8,470 nucleotides of DNA from JAOTYV01 sp041557595 (GTDB lineage Bacteria > Pseudomonadota > Alphaproteobacteria > UBA8366): contig JBFFGE010000189.1 of assembly GCA_041557595.1 (NCBI GenBank), positions 1-8,470 of the forward strand. Reading direction: 5' to 3'. Below the pieces are notes generated by a model that was not told the origin of the DNA, ran no database searches, and saw only the letters and a list, made by a program, of their open reading frames with translations. Each line of letters starts with the position of its first letter. Position 1 is the stretch's first letter. This document shows, in pieces, positions 1 to 5,975 of the stretch. The translations under genes and the position numbers were made by a program.

Positions 1-1203
1 CCTCCTTACGTGTTCACCGAAGTGAACGCGATGAAGGCCGAGGCCAGGGCCGCGGGCAAGGACATCATCGATTTCGGCATGGGAAATCCGGATTCGCCGA
101 CGCCGCCGCATATTGTCGAAAAGCTCGTGGAATCGGTACGCAATCCCAAAACCCACAGGTATTCGAACAGCCGGGGCATTCCGGGGCTGCGCCGGGCGCT
201 GTCGGCCTATTACCAGCGTCGGTTCAACGTCGATCTGGACCCGGAAGGCGAGATCGTTGCGACCCTGGGATCGAAGGAGGGGTTGGCCAATCTGGCCCAG
301 GCGATCACCAGCCCCGGCGATATCGTTCTCGCGCCCAATCCCAGCTATCCCATTCACGCGTTCGGCTTCATCATCGCCGGCGGGGCGGTCCGTCATCTGC
401 CGGTCTATGCCGCGACGCCGGAAGCGCGCCGGGAATTCATGGCGTCGCTCGAACGCGCGGTGATCCATTCGATCCCCAAACCGCTCGCCGTGGTGATCAA
501 CTACCCGTCGAATCCCACCGCCGAGGTGGTGGACCTGGATTTCTATGGCGAGGTCGTCGAATTCTGCCGACGCCACGAAATCTGGATCCTGTCGGATCTC
601 GCCTATGCGGAAATCTATTTCGACGATGCGCCGCCGCCGTCGATCCTGCAGGTGCCGGGGGCGAAGGATATCGCGGTCGAATTCACGTCGCTCAGCAAGA
701 CCTATTCCATGCCCGGATGGCGGATCGGGTTCGCCGCCGGGAACCGCCATCTCATCGCGGCCTTGGCCCGAGTAAAATCCTATGTCGACTACGGCGCGTT
801 TACGCCGATCCAGGTTGCGGCGACGGCCGCGCTGAACGGCCCCCAGCAATGCGTCGATGAAATCCGCGACGTCTATCGGCAGCGCCGCGACGTCCTGATC
901 GAAGGATTGGCGTCCGCCGGATGGGAGGTGCCGAGCCCGCGCGCCACGATGTTTGCCTGGGCGCCGATCCCGCCGGCTTTCGAAGCGATGGGGTCGCTCG
1001 AATTTTCGAAGCTGCTGCTTGAAGAAGCCAGCGTCGCGGTGTCGCCCGGCGTCGGATTCGGGGAACACGGCGACAGCCATTGCCGGCTGGCGCTGGTCGA
1101 GAACCCGCAGCGGATCCGGCAGGCGGTTCGCAACATCAAACTGTTTCTCGCACGCTCGGACGAACATATCGCCAAGGCGGCCGCCAGGGCAGTGGCGGAA
1201 TGA
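1..1203 (+). CDS. alaC: AlaC-type PLP-dependent aminotransferase (5' end cut by window edge)
   Basis: Fold-type I, class I/II pyridoxal-phosphate aminotransferase, probably interconverting pyruvate and alanine with glutamate as amino donor in the cytoplasm. The reading frame is open from base 1 and begins P-P-Y-V-F, matching the region just after the true N terminus of the AlaC family (LPPYVF), so the GTG at position 10 is not the start and roughly 10-20 residues are missing. Visible family features are DFGMGNPD near residue 28, YPSNPT near 168-173 with the cofactor-binding Asn, DLAYAEIYFD, the Schiff-base lysine in SLSKTYSMPGWRIGF (codon 697-699), and the carboxylate-binding Arg in HCRLALVEN (codon 1084-1086). 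The stop overlaps the next gene by ATGA, implying translational coupling. Automated pipelines often call this family LL-diaminopimelate aminotransferase; overall similarity to E. coli AlaC as I recall it favours alanine aminotransferase, but the substrate cannot be settled from sequence. Confidence 0.9.
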   Translation, partial: PPYVFTEVNAMKAEARAAGKDIIDFGMGNPDSPTPPHIVEKLVESVRNPKTHRYSNSRGIPGLRRALSAYYQRRFNVDLDPEGEIVATLGSKEGLANLAQAITSPGDIVLAPNPSYPIHAFGFIIAGGAVRHLPVYAATPEARREFMASLERAVIHSIPKPLAVVINYPSNPTAEVVDLDFYGEVVEFCRRHEIWILSDLAYAEIYFDDAPPPSILQVPGAKDIAVEFTSLSKTYSMPGWRIGFAAGNRHLIAALARVKSYVDYGAFTPIQVAATAALNGPQQCVDEIRDVYRQRRDVLIEGLASAGWEVPSPRATMFAWAPIPPAFEAMGSLEFSKLLLEEASVAVSPGVGFGEHGDSHCRLALVENPQRIRQAVRNIKLFLARSDEHIAKAAARAVAE

Positions 1204-2492
1204 CCGAGCCTTTACGCATTGCGATCGCGGGGCTCGGCACGGTTGGCGTCGGCACCCTGGACGTATTGTCCCGACAGGCGGAACTCCTGGCCCTGCGGTC
1301 GGGCCGACAATTGCAGGTGACCGCAGTCTCCGCGCGCGAACAGGGCCGGGATCGAGGCATCGACCTCACGCCATACCGCTGGTACGAGGATGCGGCCGAA
1401 ATGGCCGCCACCGCCGAGGCCGATGTGCTGGTCGAATTGATCGGCGGCAGCGACGGCATCGCCCAGACGGCGACCGAGGCGGCGATCGCCGCCGGGCGCC
1501 ACGTGGTGACCGCCAACAAGGCGCTGATCGCGCTGCACGGCACGGCGCTGGCGGCGGCGGCGGAGCGGGCGGGCGTCACCTTGGCGTATGAGGCGGCCGT
1601 CGCCGGGGCAATTCCGGTGATCCGCGGCCTGCGCGAAGGATTGTCCGCCAATCGGATCGAGCGCCTGCACGGCATTCTGAACGGCACCTGCAACTATATC
1701 CTCACCGTGATGCGCGATACGGGACGGGACTTCGACGGCGTCCTGGCCGAGGCGCAGGCGCTCGGCTATGCGGAAGCGGATCCCAGTTTCGATATCGACG
1801 GGATCGATACGGCGCACAAGCTGGCGATACTGGCGAGCCTCGCCTATGGCTGCGAGGTCAACTTCGATGGCGTGTTCGTCGAGGGTATTCGGCGGATAGC
1901 GGCGCAAGATATCGCCTTTGCGGATGAGCTCGGTTACCGGATCAAGCTGCTTGGGACGGCGGAAATGTGCGCCGACGGCCTGCGCCAGCGCGTCCATCCC
2001 GCGATGGTGCCGCGCGACGCGCCGATCGCCTCTGTGGAAGGCGTCCTGAATGCGATCGAGACGACCAGCGATTTTGCCGGCTCGACGATGCTCGAAGGGC
2101 GCGGCGCCGGCGCCGGGCCGACCGCCTCCGCCGTGGTCGCCGACTTGGTCGACATCGCGTGCGGCCGTCGGACGCCCGCCTTCGGCGTGCCGGTCGACCG
2201 GCTGTTGAAGGCGGAGGTAGCTCCGATGGAGAGTCACATTGGGCCTTATTACGTGCGATTGATGGTATACGATAAGCCCGGCGTATTTGCGGATGTCGCG
2301 GCGGTTCTGCGGGATCACGAGATTTCCATGGAAGCGGTAATTCAGCGGGCACGGTCGGAAACCGAGGCCGTTCCGGTGGTCTTGACCACGCACGAGACTC
2401 CGGAAGTGGCGATGCGGCGCGCGCTGGAAGCGATATCGAAATTCGAAGCCGTCCGCGAAGCGCCGCACGTCATTCGGATCGAACGGTTCTAG
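1200..2492 (+). CDS. hom: Homoserine dehydrogenase with C-terminal ACT domain
   Basis: Reduces aspartate semialdehyde to homoserine with NAD(P)H, the branch-point step toward threonine and methionine. The 430-residue length is typical of the monofunctional bacterial enzyme. The N-terminal Rossmann domain carries GLGTVG at residues 11-16. TANKALIA contains Lys107, which fits the catalytic lysine position. The core signature GILNGTCNYIL is followed by ADPSFDIDGIDTAHK (about 193-207), which supplies the conserved acidic residues and Lys207. Residues from about 350 (YYVRLMVYDKPGVFADVAAV) form an ACT domain, known in this family for feedback inhibition by threonine. The ATG at 1200 is chosen because it overlaps the upstream stop (ATGA) and places the dinucleotide-binding strand at the expected distance from the N terminus; the frame stays open upstream only inside the aminotransferase gene. 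The ribosome site is weak (AGGG at 1186-1189), consistent with coupling to alaC. The enzyme is not fused to aspartate kinase. Confidence 0.96.
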   Translation: MTEPLRIAIAGLGTVGVGTLDVLSRQAELLALRSGRQLQVTAVSAREQGRDRGIDLTPYRWYEDAAEMAATAEADVLVELIGGSDGIAQTATEAAIAAGRHVVTANKALIALHGTALAAAAERAGVTLAYEAAVAGAIPVIRGLREGLSANRIERLHGILNGTCNYILTVMRDTGRDFDGVLAEAQALGYAEADPSFDIDGIDTAHKLAILASLAYGCEVNFDGVFVEGIRRIAAQDIAFADELGYRIKLLGTAEMCADGLRQRVHPAMVPRDAPIASVEGVLNAIETTSDFAGSTMLEGRGAGAGPTASAVVADLVDIACGRRTPAFGVPVDRLLKAEVAPMESHIGPYYVRLMVYDKPGVFADVAAVLRDHEISMEAVIQRARSETEAVPVVLTTHETPEVAMRRALEAISKFEAVREAPHVIRIERF

Positions 2493-2558
2493 AGGGGCCG
2501 GCCGGACGGCGAAACGAAAAAGGCAAGACGTGGCAGGACGAAGGACAGGGAACAGTCA

Positions 2559-3545
2559 ATGGTAGAAAATGCGATCTTGGAGCGCAATTTGGCGCTTGAA
2601 GCGGTGCGCGTCACCGAGGCGGCGGCGCTGGCGGCCTCCAAATGGATGGGCCGCGGCGACGAGAAGGCGGCGGACCAGGCCGCTGTCGACGCGATGCGCG
2701 AAGCGCTGAACGGCCTTGAGATTCAGGGCACGGTCGTCATCGGCGAAGGCGAACGGGACGAAGCGCCGATGCTGTATATCGGTGAGACCGTCGGCACAGG
2801 AACCGGGCCGAAGCTGGACATTGCGCTCGATCCGCTTGAAGGAACCACGATCACCGCCAAGGGCGGCACCAACGCGATGGCGGTAATCGCCATGGCGGAG
2901 CATGGCGGATTCCTCAACGCGCCCGATGTCTACATGGACAAGGTCGGCGTCGGCGGCGGGCTGCCCAAGGGTATCGTCGATCTCGACCGGACGCCGGGCG
3001 AAAATCTCGCGGCCGTTGCCGAAGCCAAGGGCAGGAGCATCAACGACATCGTCGCCTGTATCCTCGACCGGCCGCGCCATTCGGCGCTGATCAAGGAAGT
3101 CCGCGATGCGGGCGCGCGTATCCAACTTATTTCCGATGGCGATGTGTCGGGCGTGATCGCGACGGCGCAGCCAATGAGCGGTATCGATATCTATCTCGGC
3201 AGCGGCGGCGCGCCGGAAGGCGTGCTCGCAGCGGCGGCGCTACGCTGTATCGGCGGTCAGTTCCAGGGACGGCTGATCTTCCGCAACGACGACGAGAAGG
3301 CGCGCGCCGCCAAATGGGGCATCGAGAATCTCGATCGCAAATACGATTTGCTCGATCTCGCCAAGGGCGACGTCATGTTCGCCGCGACCGGGGTGACCGA
3401 CGGCACCATGCTGCGCGGCGTCCGCACCTATTCCGGCGGCGCGGAAACCCATTCCATGGTCATGCGGTCCAAGACCGGTACGGTTCGAAAGGTAGCGGCG
3501 ACGCATAATTTCGATCGGAAAACCTGGACGGCGCCGCAACGGTGA
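2559..3545 (+). CDS. glpX: Class II fructose-1,6-bisphosphatase
   Basis: Hydrolyses fructose 1,6-bisphosphate to fructose 6-phosphate in gluconeogenesis; the class II enzymes are Mn/Mg-dependent cytoplasmic phosphatases. The 328 residues match the family length. Metal- and substrate-site residues are recognisable: GRGDEKAAD with Asp34, VVIGEGERDEAPM with Glu63 and Glu65, and DIALDPLEGTT with Asp91 and Glu94, equivalent to the metal-binding Asp and Glu residues known from E. coli GlpX. SDGDVSG and GSGGAPEGVLAAAALR follow in the C-terminal half, as expected. The ATG at 2559 follows purine-rich sequence (AAGGACAGGGAA) that can serve as a ribosome site. The 66-base gap after hom contains a GGCCGGCC palindrome (2496-2503) but no T-run, so no terminator is evident and read-through from hom is likely. 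Some bacterial relatives also act on sedoheptulose 1,7-bisphosphate; that activity cannot be judged here. Confidence 0.96.
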   Translation: MVENAILERNLALEAVRVTEAAALAASKWMGRGDEKAADQAAVDAMREALNGLEIQGTVVIGEGERDEAPMLYIGETVGTGTGPKLDIALDPLEGTTITAKGGTNAMAVIAMAEHGGFLNAPDVYMDKVGVGGGLPKGIVDLDRTPGENLAAVAEAKGRSINDIVACILDRPRHSALIKEVRDAGARIQLISDGDVSGVIATAQPMSGIDIYLGSGGAPEGVLAAAALRCIGGQFQGRLIFRNDDEKARAAKWGIENLDRKYDLLDLAKGDVMFAATGVTDGTMLRGVRTYSGGAETHSMVMRSKTGTVRKVAATHNFDRKTWTAPQR

Positions 3546-5329
3546 TGTCGGAGACGCCGGCCTTTCTCGGCGTCGACCGATCCGCCGGCGGCAACCGGTG
3601 GGAAATGTCGGCGGCTGACGACCGGGCCGGTCTGGCCATCGCGCAGCGCCATTCCCTGCCCGAGATGATCGGCCGCCTCCTCGCCGCGCGTGGCGTGGAG
3701 ATCGACGACGTCGAGTTGTTCCTCAACCCGTCGCTGCGCGATCAGCTGCCCGATCCCCGCCGTTTGCAGGACATGGACGAAGCGGCGGCGCGTCTGGTGC
3801 GCGCGATCCGGGACGGCGAAACCATCGGCATTTTCGGGGATTACGACGTCGACGGGGCGACATCGACGGCGCTGTTGAAGCGTTTCTTCCAGGCAGTCGG
3901 CGGCACGGTGGAGACCTATATCCCCGACCGGCAGCGCGAAGGATATGGGCCGAATTTGCCGGCACTGATGGCGCTGCGCGACAAGGGCGCCCGCGTCGTG
4001 TGCACCGTCGATTGCGGCATCACCGCGTTCGAGCCGCTGGACGGCGCGGCGGCGGCAGGGCTCGACATGATCGTCGTGGACCATCATGTGGCCGAACCTC
4101 GGCTGCCGACCGCCTGTGCGGTGGTCAACCCGAACCGCCTCGACGATGACAGCGCCCAGGGACAGCTCGCGGCGGTCGGGGTGGCCTTTCTGCTGGTCGT
4201 AGCGGTGAACCGGGCGCTGCGCGAGGCCGGCTGGTATGACACGCGGCCCGAACCGGATCTGTTGGCCTGGCTCGATCTCGTCGCGCTGGGGACGGTCTGC
4301 GACGTGGTGCCGTTGACCGGCGTCAATCGCGCCCTGGTCGCGCAGGGGCTCAAGGTCATGACGCGCCGGGGAAACACCGGGATCGCCGCGCTGGCCGATG
4401 TCGCCGGCGTCAAGGAGGCGCCGGAGGCCTACCATGCCGGCTTCCTGCTCGGGCCCAGGGTGAATGCCGGCGGCCGTGTCGGCGAATCGTGGCTCGGCGC
4501 CGATCTGCTGAGCACGGAGGATGCGGCGTTGGCGCAGGACTACGCGGCGCGCCTGGACAGCTACAACACCGAACGGCGCGCGATCGAGGCCACCTGTCTC
4601 GACGCCGCCATGGCCGAGGTCGAGGCGCGCATCGCCGGCGGAGCCGATGACGCATCGCTGGTCTATGTTTCCGCCCGGGATTGGCATCCCGGCGTGATCG
4701 GCATCGTCGCCGGTCGGCTCAAGGACCGGTACAACCGCCCGGCCTGCGTCGTCGCCATGGAGGACGGCGTCGGCAAGGGGTCGGGGCGATCGGTGCGGGG
4801 CGTCGATCTGGGGGCGGCCATAGTCGCCGCCCGGCAAAGCGGGCTGCTGGTCAATGGCGGCGGCCACAAGATGGCGGCAGGGTTCACGGTCGCCGCGGAT
4901 CAGGAGGAGGCGTTCCGGGACTTCCTGTCCGCGCGCATCGCCGAACAATCGGGGCCGGGAGGGCTCACGCCGCGATTGATGCTGGATGGGGCGCTATTGC
5001 CATCGGCGGCAACGCTCGACCTGGTGCAGACGATCGAGCGGCTCGCGCCCTTCGGCGCCGGCAATCCTAGGCCGCGCTTTGCCTTACCCGCCGCCCGCGT
5101 GGCCAGGGCCGATGTCGTCGGCGAGAACCATGTCCGCTGCTTCCTGACGGGCGAGGGCGGCGGCCATTTGAAAGCGATCGCCTTCCGGGTTCTGGGCGAG
5201 CCATTGGGCGATGCCCTGTTGAAGTCCGGTGGCATGCCGTTGCATGTCGCGGGCACCCTGCGGATCGACCGATGGCAGGGCCGCGAGGACGTGCAGTTCA
5301 TGATCGACGACGCCGCGCCGGTGGCCTAG
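3545..5329 (+). CDS. recJ: Single-stranded-DNA-specific exonuclease RecJ
   Basis: 5'-to-3' single-strand DNA exonuclease used in RecF-pathway recombination, mismatch repair and restart of stalled forks. At 594 residues it is close to E. coli RecJ (577). The DHH phosphoesterase domain has motif I IFGDYDVDGATSTA (Asp99, Asp101, Asp103), motif II CTVDCGI (Asp156), motif III VVDHH (179-181) and LGTVCDVVPL. GPRVNAGGR precedes a linker and a DHHA1 domain with WHPGVIGIVAGRL near 378 and the nucleic-acid-binding NGGGHKMAAGF near 435-445. The C-terminal 130 residues fit the RecJ OB-fold. All catalytic motifs are intact. Two adjacent start codons, GTG at 3542 and ATG at 3545, both overlap the glpX stop; I take ATG because it is the stronger initiator and gives TGATG coupling. 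No clear ribosome site is visible. The gene ends 28 bases before the convergent Rid-family gene with no obvious terminator. Confidence 0.96.
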   Translation: MSETPAFLGVDRSAGGNRWEMSAADDRAGLAIAQRHSLPEMIGRLLAARGVEIDDVELFLNPSLRDQLPDPRRLQDMDEAAARLVRAIRDGETIGIFGDYDVDGATSTALLKRFFQAVGGTVETYIPDRQREGYGPNLPALMALRDKGARVVCTVDCGITAFEPLDGAAAAGLDMIVVDHHVAEPRLPTACAVVNPNRLDDDSAQGQLAAVGVAFLLVVAVNRALREAGWYDTRPEPDLLAWLDLVALGTVCDVVPLTGVNRALVAQGLKVMTRRGNTGIAALADVAGVKEAPEAYHAGFLLGPRVNAGGRVGESWLGADLLSTEDAALAQDYAARLDSYNTERRAIEATCLDAAMAEVEARIAGGADDASLVYVSARDWHPGVIGIVAGRLKDRYNRPACVVAMEDGVGKGSGRSVRGVDLGAAIVAARQSGLLVNGGGHKMAAGFTVAADQEEAFRDFLSARIAEQSGPGGLTPRLMLDGALLPSAATLDLVQTIERLAPFGAGNPRPRFALPAARVARADVVGENHVRCFLTGEGGGHLKAIAFRVLGEPLGDALLKSGGMPLHVAGTLRIDRWQGREDVQFMIDDAAPVA

Positions 5330-5357
5330 ATGTGATCAAGTCCACGGTCTGACGCGT

Positions 5358-5744
5358 TCAGCCCTTCGCCGCCACCGCCTCGAGCTCGAACAGGAATTCC
5401 GGCCGCGCCAGCGCCGCGACGACCAGCAGGGTCGACGCCGGTTTCAGGTCGCCCAGATACTTCGTCCGCACCGCGCGCGTTGCCGCGACATCGTCCGGCG
5501 ATACCACGAAGGTCGTCGTGCGCACGATGTCCGCGACGCTCATATCCGCATCCGCGAGGATCGCGACCAGGTTTTGCCACGCCTGCTCGATCTGCGCTTC
5601 GATGCCGTCGGCGATGCTGCCGTCGGGCTTGACGCCGATCTGGCCGGAGATATGCAAAGTGCGCGCGCCGGCCGGAATTTCCACCGCGTGGCTATAGGCG
5701 CTGACCGGTGGCGCAATGCCGCCGGGCGTGTATTGCTTGTTCAT
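5358..5744 (-). CDS. Rid-family (YjgF/YER057c/UK114) protein, non-canonical active site
   Basis: A 128-residue protein, the usual length for the trimeric Rid family, whose archetype RidA hydrolyses reactive enamines and imines formed by PLP enzymes. Family signs are YSHA at 17-20 (in place of the usual PYSQA), HISGQIG at 31-37, an IEQAWQNLVAILADA helix, and the C-terminal strand FELEAVAAKG. The strand that carries the catalytic arginine in RidA (VARL, Arg105 in E. coli) here reads VVAALARPEF: the equivalent position appears to be Ala or Leu, with the nearest arginine at 114. This suggests one of the Rid subgroups without imine-deaminase activity, so I give no ridA symbol. The start is the ATG at 5744, because GGAGGAG lies 7 bases upstream and the protein begins at the usual family N terminus; the frame stays open to 5945, but that extension does not resemble the family. 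It faces recJ and diverges from the TctC-like gene. Confidence 0.9.
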   Translation of the reverse strand: MNKQYTPGGIAPPVSAYSHAVEIPAGARTLHISGQIGVKPDGSIADGIEAQIEQAWQNLVAILADADMSVADIVRTTTFVVSPDDVAATRAVRTKYLGDLKPASTLLVVAALARPEFLFELEAVAAKG

Positions 5745-5750
5745 GGGATA

Positions 5751-5758
5751 TCTCCTCC
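5751..5758 (-). promoter_or_regulatory. Strong ribosome binding site of the Rid-family gene
   Basis: On the minus strand GGAGGAGA lies about 6-7 bases before the ATG at 5744. It closely matches the anti-Shine-Dalgarno complement and fixes the start of the Rid gene at 128 residues rather than the longer open frame. Confidence 0.85.
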
Positions 5759-5863
5759 GTGGATATGTGGGGGCATTTGGCAGTGGGCCGACAGGCCGGC
5801 TCCCTTGCCACGCGCCCTCATGTTCGTTTACCGTTGAACACATAGCAATAAGACCAAGAAACG

Positions 5864-5884
5864 CGGTTTGCCCAACCGGTAGGG
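5864..5884. promoter_or_regulatory. Palindromic cluster, candidate operator
   Basis: Two overlapping symmetries are visible. CGGTT-TGCCC-AACCG (5864-5878) is a perfect 5-base inverted repeat with a 5-base spacer. CCCAACCGGTAGGG (5871-5884) is a 14-base palindrome centred on ACCGGT with one mismatched pair. Lying about 90-110 bases upstream of the TctC-like start and 120-140 from the Rid start, it is suitably placed for a regulator binding a divergent promoter. Binding is an inference; such short palindromes can occur by chance in GC-rich DNA. Confidence 0.3.
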
Positions 5885-5942
5885 TTAAGCCTGCTCGGGC
5901 GTGCGGTCCGATTACTGTCCTTTTGTCCGTACATGGGCGGAT

Positions 5943-5948
5943 CATAAT
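5943..5948 (+). promoter_or_regulatory. Possible -10 element of the TctC-like gene
   Basis: CATAAT matches the sigma-70 -10 consensus at five of six positions and stands in a locally AT-rich stretch 28 bases before the start codon. The best upstream partner, TTGTCC at 5923-5928, is only 14 bases away, shorter than the usual 16-18, so the promoter call is weak. Confidence 0.3.
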
Positions 5949-5962
5949 TCAGAATTTGGATA

Positions 5963-5968
5963 GGGAGG
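5963..5968 (+). promoter_or_regulatory. Ribosome binding site of the TctC-like gene
   Basis: GGGAGG sits 7 bases upstream of the ATG at 5976, a strong Shine-Dalgarno match at ideal spacing. It supports this start, which also leaves a complete signal peptide. Confidence 0.8.
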
Positions 5969-5975
5969 ACGTTCT

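Larger units (their letters stand above)
5745..5975. other. Divergent intergenic region between Rid-family and TctC-like genes
   Basis: These 231 bases lie between two divergent start codons and must hold the promoters of both genes. They are less GC-rich than the flanking genes around 5820-5865 and 5940-5960. Visible elements are a ribosome site at each end, palindromic sequence at 5864-5884, three GTCC repeats at 5906-5909, 5917-5920 and 5925-5928, and a possible short hairpin at 5785-5802 (GGGCCG / CGGCTC, one G-T pair). I see no convincing paired -35/-10 boxes, no recognisable riboswitch and no credible small gene. Confidence 0.6.

Noticed and set aside
1212..2468. Open frame of 418 codons on the minus strand, opposite hom
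   Set aside because: Same antisense shadow effect: Arg/His/Gly-rich translation without domains, fully within a confidently identified homoserine dehydrogenase gene.
2493..2558. GGCCGGCC palindrome between hom and glpX as a possible terminator
   Set aside because: The stem is short, leaves no loop in its simplest form and is not followed by a T-run, so it does not qualify as an intrinsic terminator.
3428..4948. Open frame of 506 codons on the minus strand, opposite recJ and the glpX end
   Set aside because: It lies antisense to two genes with intact motifs, its translation is rich in Arg, His, Asp and Gln with no family motif, and long antisense frames are expected in GC-rich coding DNA.
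5330..5357. Possible terminator between the convergent recJ and Rid-family genes
   Set aside because: The 28 bases contain no stem-loop with a T-run on either strand; the transcripts may overlap or end by another mechanism.
5745..5945. N-terminal extension of the Rid-family frame to an upstream ATG at 5945
   Set aside because: The extra 67 residues do not resemble the Rid family or a targeting signal, while the ATG at 5744 has a strong ribosome site at proper spacing and gives the standard 128-residue protein.
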